This document shows positions 52,101-61,853 of a DNA stretch of 64,000 nt, piece by piece. The notes under the pieces are model-generated. The model worked only from the letters and a program-made list of their open reading frames with translations, was not told the origin of the DNA and ran no database searches. This DNA comes from Rheinheimera maricola (GTDB taxonomy: Bacteria; Pseudomonadota; Gammaproteobacteria; Enterobacterales; Alteromonadaceae): positions 62,001 to 126,000 of the forward strand of contig NZ_JAERPS020000007.1 of NCBI RefSeq assembly GCF_016918075.2, read 5' to 3'. A program made the position numbers and the translations under genes. Positions within the stretch are counted from its first letter, which is position 1. Each line of letters starts with the position of its first letter.

Positions 52101-53684
52101 TTGGAATTTCAAATACCTAAATTGATTGCACCTCTCCAAGGCGAGAAGGCTGGAGCGGATCCCCAATCTTTCGCAGATTATGACTTTTTGATTACCGAAA
52201 TAGCTAAGCTAGATGGTATCCAAAGAGTAGTGCTTGACTGGAAACGCATTGCCGACACTTGCACGGCTTTATTGACGGAATCAACAAAAGATTTAAAAAC
52301 TGCAAACTTTTTGGCTTTTGCATGGTTTCAGGAATACAAATTTGCAGGCTTGAAAGCCGGCTTCGAACTGCTAGAGTGCTTAGTAGCCGGAGACCTGAGT
52401 GAAGAACTCTATCCTCGCAGGGCTAAGCGTCAGGAGAAAGCAAGAGCTGCTGCGTTTTTGTGGCTTGCAGCAAAGTTAGAAAAGCATTTTAACTCTTACT
52501 TACTCGACGAAGCGCGTGATTTAGATAACGCAGAATCTGCGATTGAACAATTTGAAAGTCTTGATAAAGCTATAAAAAAGTATTTGGGTGATGATGCTCC
52601 TTTATTTATTGAGTTGAAGACGGTATTTAATCGATTTAAATTAGTAATTGAACAACAGAAATCTATTCAAATTCAAAAAACATCAGATCAGCAGCCGCCT
52701 GCTGTTGAAAAGTTTGAAGAAAAAGCAATAGAGAGTACATCTCCAAAAGTTGAGTTGCCAAAAAATGTATCTGATCTCGACATTAATAAGACATTAAGTT
52801 CGTCGAGCCAGGCTATTCGAACTGTAGCCCAGAAGATGAACGAGCAACATCCTTATTCTCCCAATGTTTTATATTTAAACCGCACAGCGAAGTGGATTTT
52901 AATACAGCAACTACCTGGCGCTGGTGTGTTAGAGCAGCAACCTAATGAGCAAGTACTTAACAAGCTAGCTTCACTTGAATCGAACAAAAACTACGCTGAG
53001 CTTTTTGATGCTGCTGAACGTGAATTCAACAATGGAGCAATATTCTGTCTATTACTACATAGATACGTCTATAATGCTCTAGTTGCACTTAATCAAGAAT
53101 TGTGTGCAAAGGTCGTACTCACAACAACTACAAACTTCATTTCTCGTTTTCCCGATATTTTTGATGCTAAGTTTAGAAACGGTCAGCCTTTTATTGATGA
53201 TTTAACAAGGACCTGGTTGGAGTCTAAGTCAACTAAAGATTCATCATCTAGTGATGAAGATAGTGTCGACTCTGCTTTAACACCGTGGCTTGACGCAAGT
53301 TTTAAAGCTACATCTCTTTTAGCAGAAGGAAAATTGCAAGAAGCGTTTAAGCTATTCCAAAGTGGTTTAGATCAGGCAAAAGGAGTACGCGATTCATTGT
53401 ATTGGCGCTATGAAATGGCAGCTTTAGTAGCAAAAACTGGTCACGACGATGTTGTGTTGCTTAAACTTAACCATATTTACCAGCTATTAAACGACACGAA
53501 AGTTTTAATTTGGCAGCCCGAACTTTCAATTAAGGTTCTTAAGTTGATGCTGACCTGCCATAAAAAAATACAGCAAAAAGTTAAATATGATCCCCCCATG
53601 CTTGAGTTAGTTAATATGTTGAAGCATGACTTAATAAAGTTGGCCCCTTCTGAGGCTTTAGCATTAATCGAATCTAAAACTTAA
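52101..53684 (+). CDS. tssA: Type VI secretion protein TssA (TTG start)
   Basis: The N-terminal ImpA domain is clear: LIAPLQGEKAGADPQSFADYDFLITEIAKLDG and LAFAWFQEYKFAGLKAGFELLECLVAG, followed by LYPRRAKRQEKARAAAFLWL. The C-terminal part (about 230-527) resembles the VasJ-type region, with PYSPNVLYLNRTAKWILIQQLPG. TssA caps the growing sheath and helps dock the baseplate. The start is a TTG with AAAGG upstream; the first residues (EFQIPKLIAPL) align with other TssA starts, and no ATG is better placed. It is the first recognised T6SS gene in the row. Confidence 0.82.
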   Translation: MEFQIPKLIAPLQGEKAGADPQSFADYDFLITEIAKLDGIQRVVLDWKRIADTCTALLTESTKDLKTANFLAFAWFQEYKFAGLKAGFELLECLVAGDLSEELYPRRAKRQEKARAAAFLWLAAKLEKHFNSYLLDEARDLDNAESAIEQFESLDKAIKKYLGDDAPLFIELKTVFNRFKLVIEQQKSIQIQKTSDQQPPAVEKFEEKAIESTSPKVELPKNVSDLDINKTLSSSSQAIRTVAQKMNEQHPYSPNVLYLNRTAKWILIQQLPGAGVLEQQPNEQVLNKLASLESNKNYAELFDAAEREFNNGAIFCLLLHRYVYNALVALNQELCAKVVLTTTTNFISRFPDIFDAKFRNGQPFIDDLTRTWLESKSTKDSSSSDEDSVDSALTPWLDASFKATSLLAEGKLQEAFKLFQSGLDQAKGVRDSLYWRYEMAALVAKTGHDDVVLLKLNHIYQLLNDTKVLIWQPELSIKVLKLMLTCHKKIQQKVKYDPPMLELVNMLKHDLIKLAPSEALALIESKT

Positions 53685-53697
53685 ATGAGAGAATTAT

Positions 53698-54186
53698 ATG
53701 AGTAAAAGTAGCTCAATTGCTCCAAAGGAGCGTGTCAACATAACTTACACTGCCCATATCGGTGACGCGAAGCAAGAAGTCGAATTACCAAATAAGCTGC
53801 TTGTTGTTGGTGATTTTACGATGCGCGAAGACGAAGATGGGATTCAAGAAAGAGATACTGTCGAGGTTAACAAAAATAACTTTAATGACGTAATGGCAAA
53901 ACAAAATTTGAAAGTCAGTATGGTAGTCGAAAATAAACTGACTGATGCCGAAGGTATTGATATGAATGTATCATTAGACTTTAGAAACATAAAAGATTTC
54001 GAGCCAGGAAATATAGTAAAGAAAGTACCTGAGCTCAATAGTTTACTAGAGTTAAGGGATGCATTAACCTTTTTGAAAGGGCCGTTAGGTAATATACCTG
54101 CGTTTAAAAAACAGCTTGAAAGACTACTTAATGACGAAGGCACGCGTGCTAAGCTAATGAATGAACTTGGCATAGATAAAGAGTAA
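53698..54186 (+). CDS. tssB: Type VI secretion contractile sheath small subunit TssB (VipA)
   Basis: A 162-residue protein with ERVNITYTAHIGDAKQEVELPNKLLVVGDFTMR at the N-terminus, the usual TssB pattern, and LNSLLELRDALTFLKGPLGNIPAFKKQLERLL at the C-terminus, which packs onto TssC. With TssC it forms the contractile sheath. It lies 13 bases after tssA and 12 before tssC. Confidence 0.92.
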   Translation: MSKSSSIAPKERVNITYTAHIGDAKQEVELPNKLLVVGDFTMREDEDGIQERDTVEVNKNNFNDVMAKQNLKVSMVVENKLTDAEGIDMNVSLDFRNIKDFEPGNIVKKVPELNSLLELRDALTFLKGPLGNIPAFKKQLERLLNDEGTRAKLMNELGIDKE

Positions 54187-54198
54187 GGTGTGATAAAT

Positions 54199-55680
54199 AT
54201 GACTAATGAAGAGAAAAAAATTCAGTCTGCTGAAGCCGTCCTCGAAGAAAGCGTGTCGTTGTTAGACCAAATTATGGAACACGCAAACATAGCTAAATCC
54301 GATGAGTCATATGATGTCGCAGCAAAAGGCGTACAAGCTTTCATGGCTGCTATGTTGAAAGCTGATAAGAAAGATGAGCGAGTTCGAAAAGCACTAATTG
54401 ATGAAATGATTTCTGAGGTAGATAAGAAACTCAGTGTTCAGCTTGATACAATTCTCCATAATGGAGACTTTCAAAAATTGGAGTCTGCGTGGCGTGGGCT
54501 TCACTTTCTAGTTCAGCGCACTGATTTTAGAGAGAACAATAAAATTCATATCTTAAATGCTTCCAAAGAAGATTTGGCAATGGATTTTGAAGACGCTGCT
54601 GAAATCTCAGAGTCGGGATTTTATAAGAAAGTATATACTAGTGGCTACGGTACTTTTGGCGGAGAGCCTTACAGTAGTATTATTGCCAATTATGAATTTG
54701 ATCACAGTTCTCCGGACATTAGTCTCATGCAGTCAATGTCTAGTGTCGGGGCAATGTCTCATGCCCCAGTTATTGCTGCTGCGAGTCCAAAATTTTTTGG
54801 CTGTGATGATATTCAAGACCTGGCAAAGTTAAATGATATCGCCTCCATTTTTGAAGGTCCCCAATATGCGAAATGGCGATCTCTTCGTGAATCAGAGGAC
54901 TCTCGTTATCTCGGTTTAACTATGCCGCGATTTTTATTGCGCCTGCCTTATGACAGTAAGGAAAATCCGATTAAGGCATTCGATTACAATGAGTCTATTG
55001 AAGAAGACCACAACAGATATTGCTGGGGTAATACCGCTTTTGCGATGGCAACAAGATTAAATGACAGCTTTGCTAGCTATCGTTGGTGTCCAAATATCAT
55101 CGGCCCGCAAAGTGGTGGTGCCATGACGGACCTACCTCTACATCATTACGAAACAATGGGGCAGCTTGAAACAAAAATACCTACAGAGGTATTGATTTCA
55201 GATCGGCGCGAGTTTGAGCTTGCAGAGGCTGGATTTATTCCATTAACCTTTAGGAAAGGTAGTGATAATGCAGCCTTTTTCTCAGCTAACTCGATACAAA
55301 AGCCGAAGACATTTGGCTTGAGTAAAGAAGGCAAGGCTGCGGAAACTAACTATAAACTGGGCACGCAACTTCCATATATGTATGTTGTGAACAGACTGGC
55401 CCATTACATTAAGGTTTTACAGCGTGAGAACGTTGGTACAACACTTGAGAGGCTTGATATTCAAGACCAACTGAACGTTTGGATACGCCAGTATGTTGCC
55501 GATCAGGACGGAGCAAGTGCTGACGTTAGGGCTCGCAGGCCTTTGCGGTCCGCCTCTATTACAGTTGATGACATAGAAGGCGAGCCGGGCTTCTATAAGG
55601 TTGGTATGCAGGTTAGGCCTCATTTTAAATACATGGGTGCCGATTTTACACTGTCTTTAATCGGTAAACTTGATAAGTAG
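54199..55680 (+). CDS. tssC: Type VI secretion contractile sheath large subunit TssC (VipB)
   Basis: A 493-residue protein with the TssC hallmarks: LDTILHNGDFQKLESAWRGLHFLVQRTDF, GTFGGEPYSSIIANYEF, FLLRLPYDSKENPI and the late RPLRSASITVDDIEGEPGFYKVGMQVRPHFKYMGADFTLSL. I choose the ATG at 54199, eight bases after AAGGTG; a GTG at 54190 is in frame but less likely. The sheath it forms with TssB drives the inner tube outward. Confidence 0.93.
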   Translation: MTNEEKKIQSAEAVLEESVSLLDQIMEHANIAKSDESYDVAAKGVQAFMAAMLKADKKDERVRKALIDEMISEVDKKLSVQLDTILHNGDFQKLESAWRGLHFLVQRTDFRENNKIHILNASKEDLAMDFEDAAEISESGFYKKVYTSGYGTFGGEPYSSIIANYEFDHSSPDISLMQSMSSVGAMSHAPVIAAASPKFFGCDDIQDLAKLNDIASIFEGPQYAKWRSLRESEDSRYLGLTMPRFLLRLPYDSKENPIKAFDYNESIEEDHNRYCWGNTAFAMATRLNDSFASYRWCPNIIGPQSGGAMTDLPLHHYETMGQLETKIPTEVLISDRREFELAEAGFIPLTFRKGSDNAAFFSANSIQKPKTFGLSKEGKAAETNYKLGTQLPYMYVVNRLAHYIKVLQRENVGTTLERLDIQDQLNVWIRQYVADQDGASADVRARRPLRSASITVDDIEGEPGFYKVGMQVRPHFKYMGADFTLSLIGKLDK

Positions 55681-55688
55681 TACCAAGC

Positions 55689-56120
55689 ATGAGTAAAGTG
55701 CAAAAAAAAGAAAGTTATTTGATGCGGAGAGTCAAAACTGGGGTTGACGGTAAAACAACCAGCGTTGAGTTTGACCATCACGTATATAAACAAACGGTTT
55801 TTTTGCATCTACAGAAAATATTCAATATACGTCAGGGTAGCTGCTTAGCTAACCCTGACTATGGCCTTCCGGATTTCAACGATCTCGATATGAAGTACGG
55901 ATTTAGTATTGCTGTAAAAGAAGTAGTAAAAGCTATTAAGGAGAATATTGAAAAATATGAATCAGGTTTGAAGCGAGTCCGTGTAAATTTTGTCAGGGAT
56001 GAAACCAAGCCGCTTGAGCTTAGGTTTGAAATTGTCGGCGTTTTAACCGCAAGAGGTCTCTCTGAACGTGTTCGTCTTGAAACTAGAAAGTCTTCTTCCG
56101 GGATTTTAGAGGTAGTCTAA
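55689..56120 (+). CDS. tssE: Type VI secretion baseplate protein TssE (gp25-like)
   Basis: A 143-residue protein of the phage gp25 fold: LQKIFNIRQGSCLANPDYGLPDFND, EVVKAIKENIEKYESGLKRVRVNF. It links the baseplate wedge to the sheath. In many T6SS clusters hcp lies between tssC and tssE; here tssE follows tssC by eight bases and hcp is missing from this place. Confidence 0.9.
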   Translation: MSKVQKKESYLMRRVKTGVDGKTTSVEFDHHVYKQTVFLHLQKIFNIRQGSCLANPDYGLPDFNDLDMKYGFSIAVKEVVKAIKENIEKYESGLKRVRVNFVRDETKPLELRFEIVGVLTARGLSERVRLETRKSSSGILEVV

Positions 56121-56124
56121 TTAC

Positions 56125-57909
56125 ATGGCTCAAAATAAGTTTTTTCAAGACGAACTTAACTATTTACGCGAGCTTGGAGCTGCTTTTGCTGAACAGAACC
56201 CCAGCCTTGCCAATTTGCTCTCAGAAGAAGGTGAAGATCCCGATGTAGAGCGATTGTTTGAAGGCTTCGCATTCCTCACCGGGAGGATCCGCCAAAAGCT
56301 AGAGGATGAAATTCCGGAAATTTCACATTCGTTGATAGAGTTGCTCTGGCCAAATTATCTCCGGCCGGTGCCGGCGATGAGCATATTAGCTTTTACTCCA
56401 AGACTACATGTTTTATCAGAGCAAACCAAAATAGCTAAAGGTGCAGTTGTACAATCTGCAGAGGTTGACGGCACTGCCTGTATATTCAGAACCTGTTACG
56501 ACGTAGATGTTAGCCCCATAGCTATAAGTGATGCGAAAATTACTCATAAAACTGATAGTACTGAGTTGAGTCTCCATTTTAGTCTTGAGTCTGGCGTTGC
56601 TAGTGCAGATTTAGGGCTGAAAAAAATCAGACTATTTCTTCATGATGAGCAGAAAATCCAAGTTGCTACCGTTCTATACTTGCATTTTTTTAGATACTTG
56701 CAGAATTTCGATGTAGCGTTGAATTTTTATGACGGAACGGTAAAGCTAGTCCAGGGGTTGTCAAAAGAATATGTTCATCCTGTTGGGTTCGCTGATAGCG
56801 AAAGCCTCTTACCAGCAGATAGCAGCATGTTCTCGGGTTATAGACTATTGCAAGAGTACTTTCAGTTTCAGAAGAAATTTCTTTTTATTGATATTAAAGG
56901 AATAGGAAATTTAATTTCTCTTCCGGATATAGAATCATTTTCTTTGAAATTTAGGTTTTCAAAATTTGATATTGATTCAATAAAGAAAGAGAATTTTCGT
57001 CTTTTTTGCACGCCGATAGTGAATCTTTTTGAGCATGATGGGTCGCCAATTCGAGTCAATAACCAGCGAATTGAATATTTTTTAAGACCAGACACTAAGT
57101 TTAGTAGCCACATAGAAATTTTCTCCGTCGACAGTGTTGAAGGAAAGGTCAAAGGTAAAATAGATCAAAATACCTACACAGCGTATGAAACATTCCAGCA
57201 TCATGATCTACAATTATCAACGAGTAATTCTTTCTTTTACAAGTTAAGAAAAGTCCCTGCTACCATTTCTGATGGTGTTGATCATTACTTATACCTGCAT
57301 AATAGCAGCGCTAATGAGTTTGCAGATCATGAAGAGATTATAAGTACAAGGTTAACCTGCACAAACAGAAATTTAGCTAGTGCGTTACAAGTTGGTCAAG
57401 TGGCTTATTATAGTGGTAACTCTCCAGATATAGTAACGTTCAAAAATATTATAAACACAACTGAAGCACTTCCGCCACCTTTCGAACGAAAGCTTCACTG
57501 GCGTCTAATCTCAAATTTAGCAATACAATACAACAGTCTGGCTTCGATAGACTCTTTAAGATTACTAATTAAGTACTATGACTTTGCAGCAATAGGCAAT
57601 CGTCAGAAACAACGTTCTAATCAACAAATGCACGAAGGTATTGAATTTATAAACACAAGCACGTACGAAAGAATTGTTAAAGGACTACCAGTGTCAGGGT
57701 TGAAAACTACGCTACATTTAAGAGAAAGTAAATTCGGTGCAAAAGGGCTAATTGGTGAAGCCAATATGTTTATTTTTGCGTCAGTTCTAAACATTTTCTT
57801 TTCGCAGTATGCTCGCACAAACTCGTTTCACATTTTGGAAGTTATTGCTGTTGAATCTGGTGAGAATTATCAATGGAACATGCATCACGGAAAACGCGCC
57901 TTGTTTTAA
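56125..57909 (+). CDS. tssF: Type VI secretion baseplate protein TssF
   Basis: A 594-residue protein with the TssF N-terminus (FFQDELNYLRELGAAFAEQNPSLANLLSEEGEDPDVERLFEGFAFLTGRIRQKLED) here given as its pattern: an RE(L/M)GxxFAxxxP block and PDVERLxEGFAFLT. The C-terminal HWRLISNLAIQYNSL and GxEF..F..NSFH segments also fit. It is part of the wedge with TssG. Its stop overlaps the next gene by 37 bases. Confidence 0.9.
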   Translation: MAQNKFFQDELNYLRELGAAFAEQNPSLANLLSEEGEDPDVERLFEGFAFLTGRIRQKLEDEIPEISHSLIELLWPNYLRPVPAMSILAFTPRLHVLSEQTKIAKGAVVQSAEVDGTACIFRTCYDVDVSPIAISDAKITHKTDSTELSLHFSLESGVASADLGLKKIRLFLHDEQKIQVATVLYLHFFRYLQNFDVALNFYDGTVKLVQGLSKEYVHPVGFADSESLLPADSSMFSGYRLLQEYFQFQKKFLFIDIKGIGNLISLPDIESFSLKFRFSKFDIDSIKKENFRLFCTPIVNLFEHDGSPIRVNNQRIEYFLRPDTKFSSHIEIFSVDSVEGKVKGKIDQNTYTAYETFQHHDLQLSTSNSFFYKLRKVPATISDGVDHYLYLHNSSANEFADHEEIISTRLTCTNRNLASALQVGQVAYYSGNSPDIVTFKNIINTTEALPPPFERKLHWRLISNLAIQYNSLASIDSLRLLIKYYDFAAIGNRQKQRSNQQMHEGIEFINTSTYERIVKGLPVSGLKTTLHLRESKFGAKGLIGEANMFIFASVLNIFFSQYARTNSFHILEVIAVESGENYQWNMHHGKRALF

Positions 57910-59153
57910 CTAGGAAATTAGTTCAGGAACCAAAGAAATACACCTTCTCTAAGGCGGCAGAACTTATTGAACGAGATTTTGAAAATGGTATCTCCAGTCT
58001 TAAGTCCGTTAATAGTGAGCCTTTTTTGTTCAGGGCTAATCCAAGTTTTGCGTTTCCATCGTCAGACATAGATGATATCTATCAATTGGATGACGGGCGT
58101 TTCGAAGTAGTCGTAAACTTTATGGGGCTCTACGGCCCTGCTTCTCCATTGCCTGATTATTTTACTCAAGAAGTTATTGATGAATTAGTTGAAGTAGAAT
58201 CAGTCGAATTGTCTACATTTTATATTCATTCTCTCTCTGAATTAAAAGCCTATCAGGAGAAGCGATTGGATATGCTTAATGTTAGAAAACGTCTGAATCA
58301 AGATACTAAAGACATTGGGTCTAATATAGTAAAAAAAATTGTGCTTTCTCAACAACAAATCACTGCGATACAGAAAGGCGAAACTATAGATAAGGTTCTA
58401 ACTAACCTGCAATATAATGAGTTGTTTGAAAAAAAAGCCTATCTACAAATGCATCACAGACTGAGCGCTAACCAACGTGATTTTTTAGATGTTTTCAATC
58501 ATCGTCTCATCTATCTTTATTTGCAAGCAACTCGGAAATATCATCCTTATCGAACATCAAATTTAACGAACGACTATAATCTGAATATATTATACAGCCT
58601 TATTGGTGCGCCATCTGAGGCTGATCGCTTAGAGTCACCCGTTAAATGGCATAAGCTTTTGAAATTTTCAGGACTGTTGTCGCTCAAGCAAGGATCTGCC
58701 GAAGTAATTAAAAAAGTTATAGCCGGTTATTTTGATGTGTATTTGGAGAACGTTGAAGTTGAAGAATGTGTTTTCCGTGAAATTTCTATACCTTTAGATC
58801 AGGTCAGTTATCTGGGTTTCGCTAATAATGGACTAGGAGAAAGTTTCCTTTGTGGCCAACGTATTGGTGATTGCCAAGGTAAGTTCAGGGTTCATCTTTT
58901 TGGATTAGATGATGATACTTACTTTAGATTTATTCCAGAAAAAATAGGTCAACTAGTCGACAGTCATTATTACTTTGAATTAAAGGCACTGTTAGAGTTC
59001 CTAAAATCGCCGGAACAAATTGCAGACGTTGGATTGCACTTAGATAATAAGAGCAGATTGCAATTTAATCTTGATCCTGTTTCGCCAACTATATTGGGTT
59101 ATTCTAGTTGGTTGAACCCATCAGACACACAATCACGTCATGTCGTTATTTGA
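57873..59153 (+). CDS. tssG: Type VI secretion baseplate protein TssG
   Basis: The C-terminal half matches TssG: LKFSGLLSLKQGSAEVIKKVIAGYFDV, LGESFLCGQRIGDCQGKFRVHL and IGYSSWL-type ending (LGYSSWLNPSD). The N-terminal FLFRANPSFAFPSSDI and MGLYGPASPLPDYF blocks are also present. With 426 residues it is clearly longer than usual TssG (about 330-350): a charged helical segment near residues 130-195, between PDYFTQEV and DFLDVFNHRLIYLYL, appears inserted. It overlaps tssF and forms the baseplate wedge with it. Confidence 0.85.
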   Translation: MEHASRKTRLVLTRKLVQEPKKYTFSKAAELIERDFENGISSLKSVNSEPFLFRANPSFAFPSSDIDDIYQLDDGRFEVVVNFMGLYGPASPLPDYFTQEVIDELVEVESVELSTFYIHSLSELKAYQEKRLDMLNVRKRLNQDTKDIGSNIVKKIVLSQQQITAIQKGETIDKVLTNLQYNELFEKKAYLQMHHRLSANQRDFLDVFNHRLIYLYLQATRKYHPYRTSNLTNDYNLNILYSLIGAPSEADRLESPVKWHKLLKFSGLLSLKQGSAEVIKKVIAGYFDVYLENVEVEECVFREISIPLDQVSYLGFANNGLGESFLCGQRIGDCQGKFRVHLFGLDDDTYFRFIPEKIGQLVDSHYYFELKALLEFLKSPEQIADVGLHLDNKSRLQFNLDPVSPTILGYSSWLNPSDTQSRHVVI

Positions 59154-59184
59154 CTAAAGCTCATATATAAAGGAAGCAAGAACG

Positions 59185-61809
59185 ATGGATAAGATAAAAT
59201 TGAAGGCTTTTGTTGGAAAGCTAAATTCTCAGTGTACTCAGGCATTGGAAGGTGCTGCTGGCTTGTGTGTCACGAATGGGAATTATGAAATAAATGTTGA
59301 GCACCTCATTTTAAAGCTCCTTGAACAGCCTGGCGATTTTGCGTTGATATTGGCACACTATGATGTAAATATCATAAAATTTGTGAAAGTACTTCAAACT
59401 GCCATTGAAAGTGAAAGAAGTGGTAATACTCAGAAACCAGTTTTCTCAAAGACGCTTGTTGGATTGCTTGAAGATGCTTGGTTAATAGCATCATTAGAGC
59501 AAAACTTCGGTAGTATCAGGTCCGGGTCTATTCTTTTGGCGATTTTGGCTAATTCCCGTAGACATGGGTTATCGAGTTATATTGACGAGATTGAATGTAT
59601 CCCTTATGACGAGCTCAAGCAGCAGTTTGATAAAGTGGTTATTGATTCAAAAGAAAGTAAAACTTCTCAAGATCCGGGAGGTTTAGGAACTGATACGCTG
59701 CCAACCAATACCGAACAAAGCCAAGCGCTTGAGAAATATTGTGTGAATTTTACGCAGCAAGCGCGCGATGGAAAAATTGACCCGGTCTTTTGCCGTGACA
59801 GAGAAATTAGGCAAATGGTCGATATTTTGGCCAGACGCCGCAAGAATAACCCAATTTGTGTTGGCGAGGCAGGTGTAGGCAAGACCTCAGTAGTTGAAGG
59901 GTTGGCACTCAAAATTGTAGAAGGAGATGTGCCATCAATTCTAAAAGACGTAGAAATATACGGCTTGGATCTTAGCTTGCTGCAAGCTGGGGCGTCGGTC
60001 AAAGGCGAGTTTGAAAAGCGTTTGACGGGTGTAATAGACGGCGTAAAACAATCCCCTAGATCAATAATATTATTCATAGACGAGGCCCATACCCTAATAG
60101 GTGCTGGCGGTGCTGCGGGAAGCGGCGATGCAGCAAATTTACTCAAGCCAGCCTTAGCGCGAGGTGAACTCAGAACTATAGCTGCGACAACTTGGTCTGA
60201 GTACAAGAAGTATTTTGAAAAAGACCCTGCGTTAGCGCGCCGTTTTCAATTGGTAAAACTTGATGAACCATCGCCCGAGCAAGCCGCAACTATTATTCGA
60301 GGATTAAGTTCTATTTACGAAAAATCACATGGTGTTTATATTCGTGACGATGCTGTTGTTGCGGCTGCACAAATGTCTGCCCGCTATATTAATGGCCGTC
60401 AGCTACCTGACAAAGCAGTTGATGTTTTAGATACTGCCGCCGCTAGGGTAAAGATTAGTATCGGTTCTAAACCTGAAGTTATTGATAATGTAGAACGCGA
60501 TGTGAAAACTTTGCAGCGGGAACGCGCAGCGATCCAACGCGATGTTAAGGCTGACATCGTGGAAGAAGGCGATGCGCTTGTCAATCTTGATACTAAAATA
60601 GCTGAGTTAGAGAGTCTACATGCTGAACTTAGTAAAAAATGGCACGACGAAACTGCACTGGTTTCCCAGATTATTCAGTTACGCCAGTCACTTGCAGATG
60701 TTTCAGACGCTGATATCGAAATGCAAACCAAGGCGACTATTATAAAGCTCAAATCTGAATTGACAGAATTGCAAGCAGACGAGCCCCTAGTACATTATGA
60801 AGTGTCACCACAAGTAGTTGGTGAAGTTATCTCCAATTGGACGGGAATTCCGGTTGGCAAAATGGTTAAGGACGAAGCTTCAGCAGTGTTAACATTCAGG
60901 GAGGAGCTCGGCAAACGGATAAAAGGGCAGGATCATGCTATTGCGGCAATAGATAAAGGTATACGTGCTTCCAAGGCGGGTATCAACAATCCAGATACCC
61001 CGATGGGTGTTTTTTTATTCGTCGGCCCCAGTGGTGTAGGTAAAACAGAAACCTGTATCGGTGTTGCTGATTTATTATTTGGTGGTGAGCGCTATCTTAC
61101 CTCGGTAAATATGTCAGAATTTCAGGAGAAGCATTCCGTCTCACGTCTTATTGGTTCTCCTCCTGGATATGTTGGCTTTGGTGAAGGCGGTATGTTGACA
61201 GAAGCGGTAAGACAAAAGCCTTACTCCGTTGTCTTGCTTGACGAGGTTGAAAAGGCAGATCTTGAAGTTCTTAACCTGTTTTATCAAGTGTTTGATAAAG
61301 GTGTGCTGTCAGACGGCGAAGGTCAACTAGTTGATTTTAAGAATACGATGATGTTTCTAACCAGCAATCTTGCTACAGATATAATAACTGATTTATATCT
61401 AAACAATGAAAAAATGCCATCAATCGAAGAAATATCAACAGCTATTCGTCCTGTATTGAGTGCTCACTTTAAGCCAGCGTTACTCGCCAGAATGCAAATT
61501 GTGCCATTTTTGCCTTTGAAGGCAAATGTGATTGAAGAAATTGTCAGATTGAAACTGAATAAAGTGAAACAACGTTTGGCACATAGTCAAAAATTAACGT
61601 TGGTATTTTCCGACAATGTTGTTGAAACTATCACTGCGAGATGTACCGATGTGGACTCCGGCGCTCGTAATGTCGACCACATATTGAATGGCTCGATTTT
61701 ACCTGTGATTGCAACTGCCATACTGGAAACACTCAGTGATGAGGAAGAATATTCACAGATAGAGCTTAAAATAAACGCCGAAGGTAATTTTGAGACTGAA
61801 TTTTCATAG
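59185..61809 (+). CDS. clpV: Type VI secretion AAA+ ATPase TssH (ClpV)
   Basis: An 874-residue ClpB-like disaggregase: N-terminal Clp_N domain, first AAA+ module with GEAGVGKT (about residue 230) and ILFIDEAHTLIGAGG, a middle coiled-coil region, and the second module with GPSGVGKTETC (about 614), NMSEFQEKHSVSRLIGSPPGYVG and VVLLDEVEKAD. Position at the end of tssA-G and the ClpV-type N-terminus separate it from housekeeping ClpB. It pulls apart the contracted TssB/TssC sheath for reuse. Confidence 0.92.
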   Translation: MDKIKLKAFVGKLNSQCTQALEGAAGLCVTNGNYEINVEHLILKLLEQPGDFALILAHYDVNIIKFVKVLQTAIESERSGNTQKPVFSKTLVGLLEDAWLIASLEQNFGSIRSGSILLAILANSRRHGLSSYIDEIECIPYDELKQQFDKVVIDSKESKTSQDPGGLGTDTLPTNTEQSQALEKYCVNFTQQARDGKIDPVFCRDREIRQMVDILARRRKNNPICVGEAGVGKTSVVEGLALKIVEGDVPSILKDVEIYGLDLSLLQAGASVKGEFEKRLTGVIDGVKQSPRSIILFIDEAHTLIGAGGAAGSGDAANLLKPALARGELRTIAATTWSEYKKYFEKDPALARRFQLVKLDEPSPEQAATIIRGLSSIYEKSHGVYIRDDAVVAAAQMSARYINGRQLPDKAVDVLDTAAARVKISIGSKPEVIDNVERDVKTLQRERAAIQRDVKADIVEEGDALVNLDTKIAELESLHAELSKKWHDETALVSQIIQLRQSLADVSDADIEMQTKATIIKLKSELTELQADEPLVHYEVSPQVVGEVISNWTGIPVGKMVKDEASAVLTFREELGKRIKGQDHAIAAIDKGIRASKAGINNPDTPMGVFLFVGPSGVGKTETCIGVADLLFGGERYLTSVNMSEFQEKHSVSRLIGSPPGYVGFGEGGMLTEAVRQKPYSVVLLDEVEKADLEVLNLFYQVFDKGVLSDGEGQLVDFKNTMMFLTSNLATDIITDLYLNNEKMPSIEEISTAIRPVLSAHFKPALLARMQIVPFLPLKANVIEEIVRLKLNKVKQRLAHSQKLTLVFSDNVVETITARCTDVDSGARNVDHILNGSILPVIATAILETLSDEEEYSQIELKINAEGNFETEFS

Positions 61810-61853
61810 CTAAAATAGTAGCCTTGAGAGTGAATGAACCAGGGAGAAGGTAC

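Noticed and set aside
59667-60206. 179-residue antisense frame inside clpV
   Set aside because: It mirrors the Walker motifs of clpV and has no ribosome-binding site or known domain.
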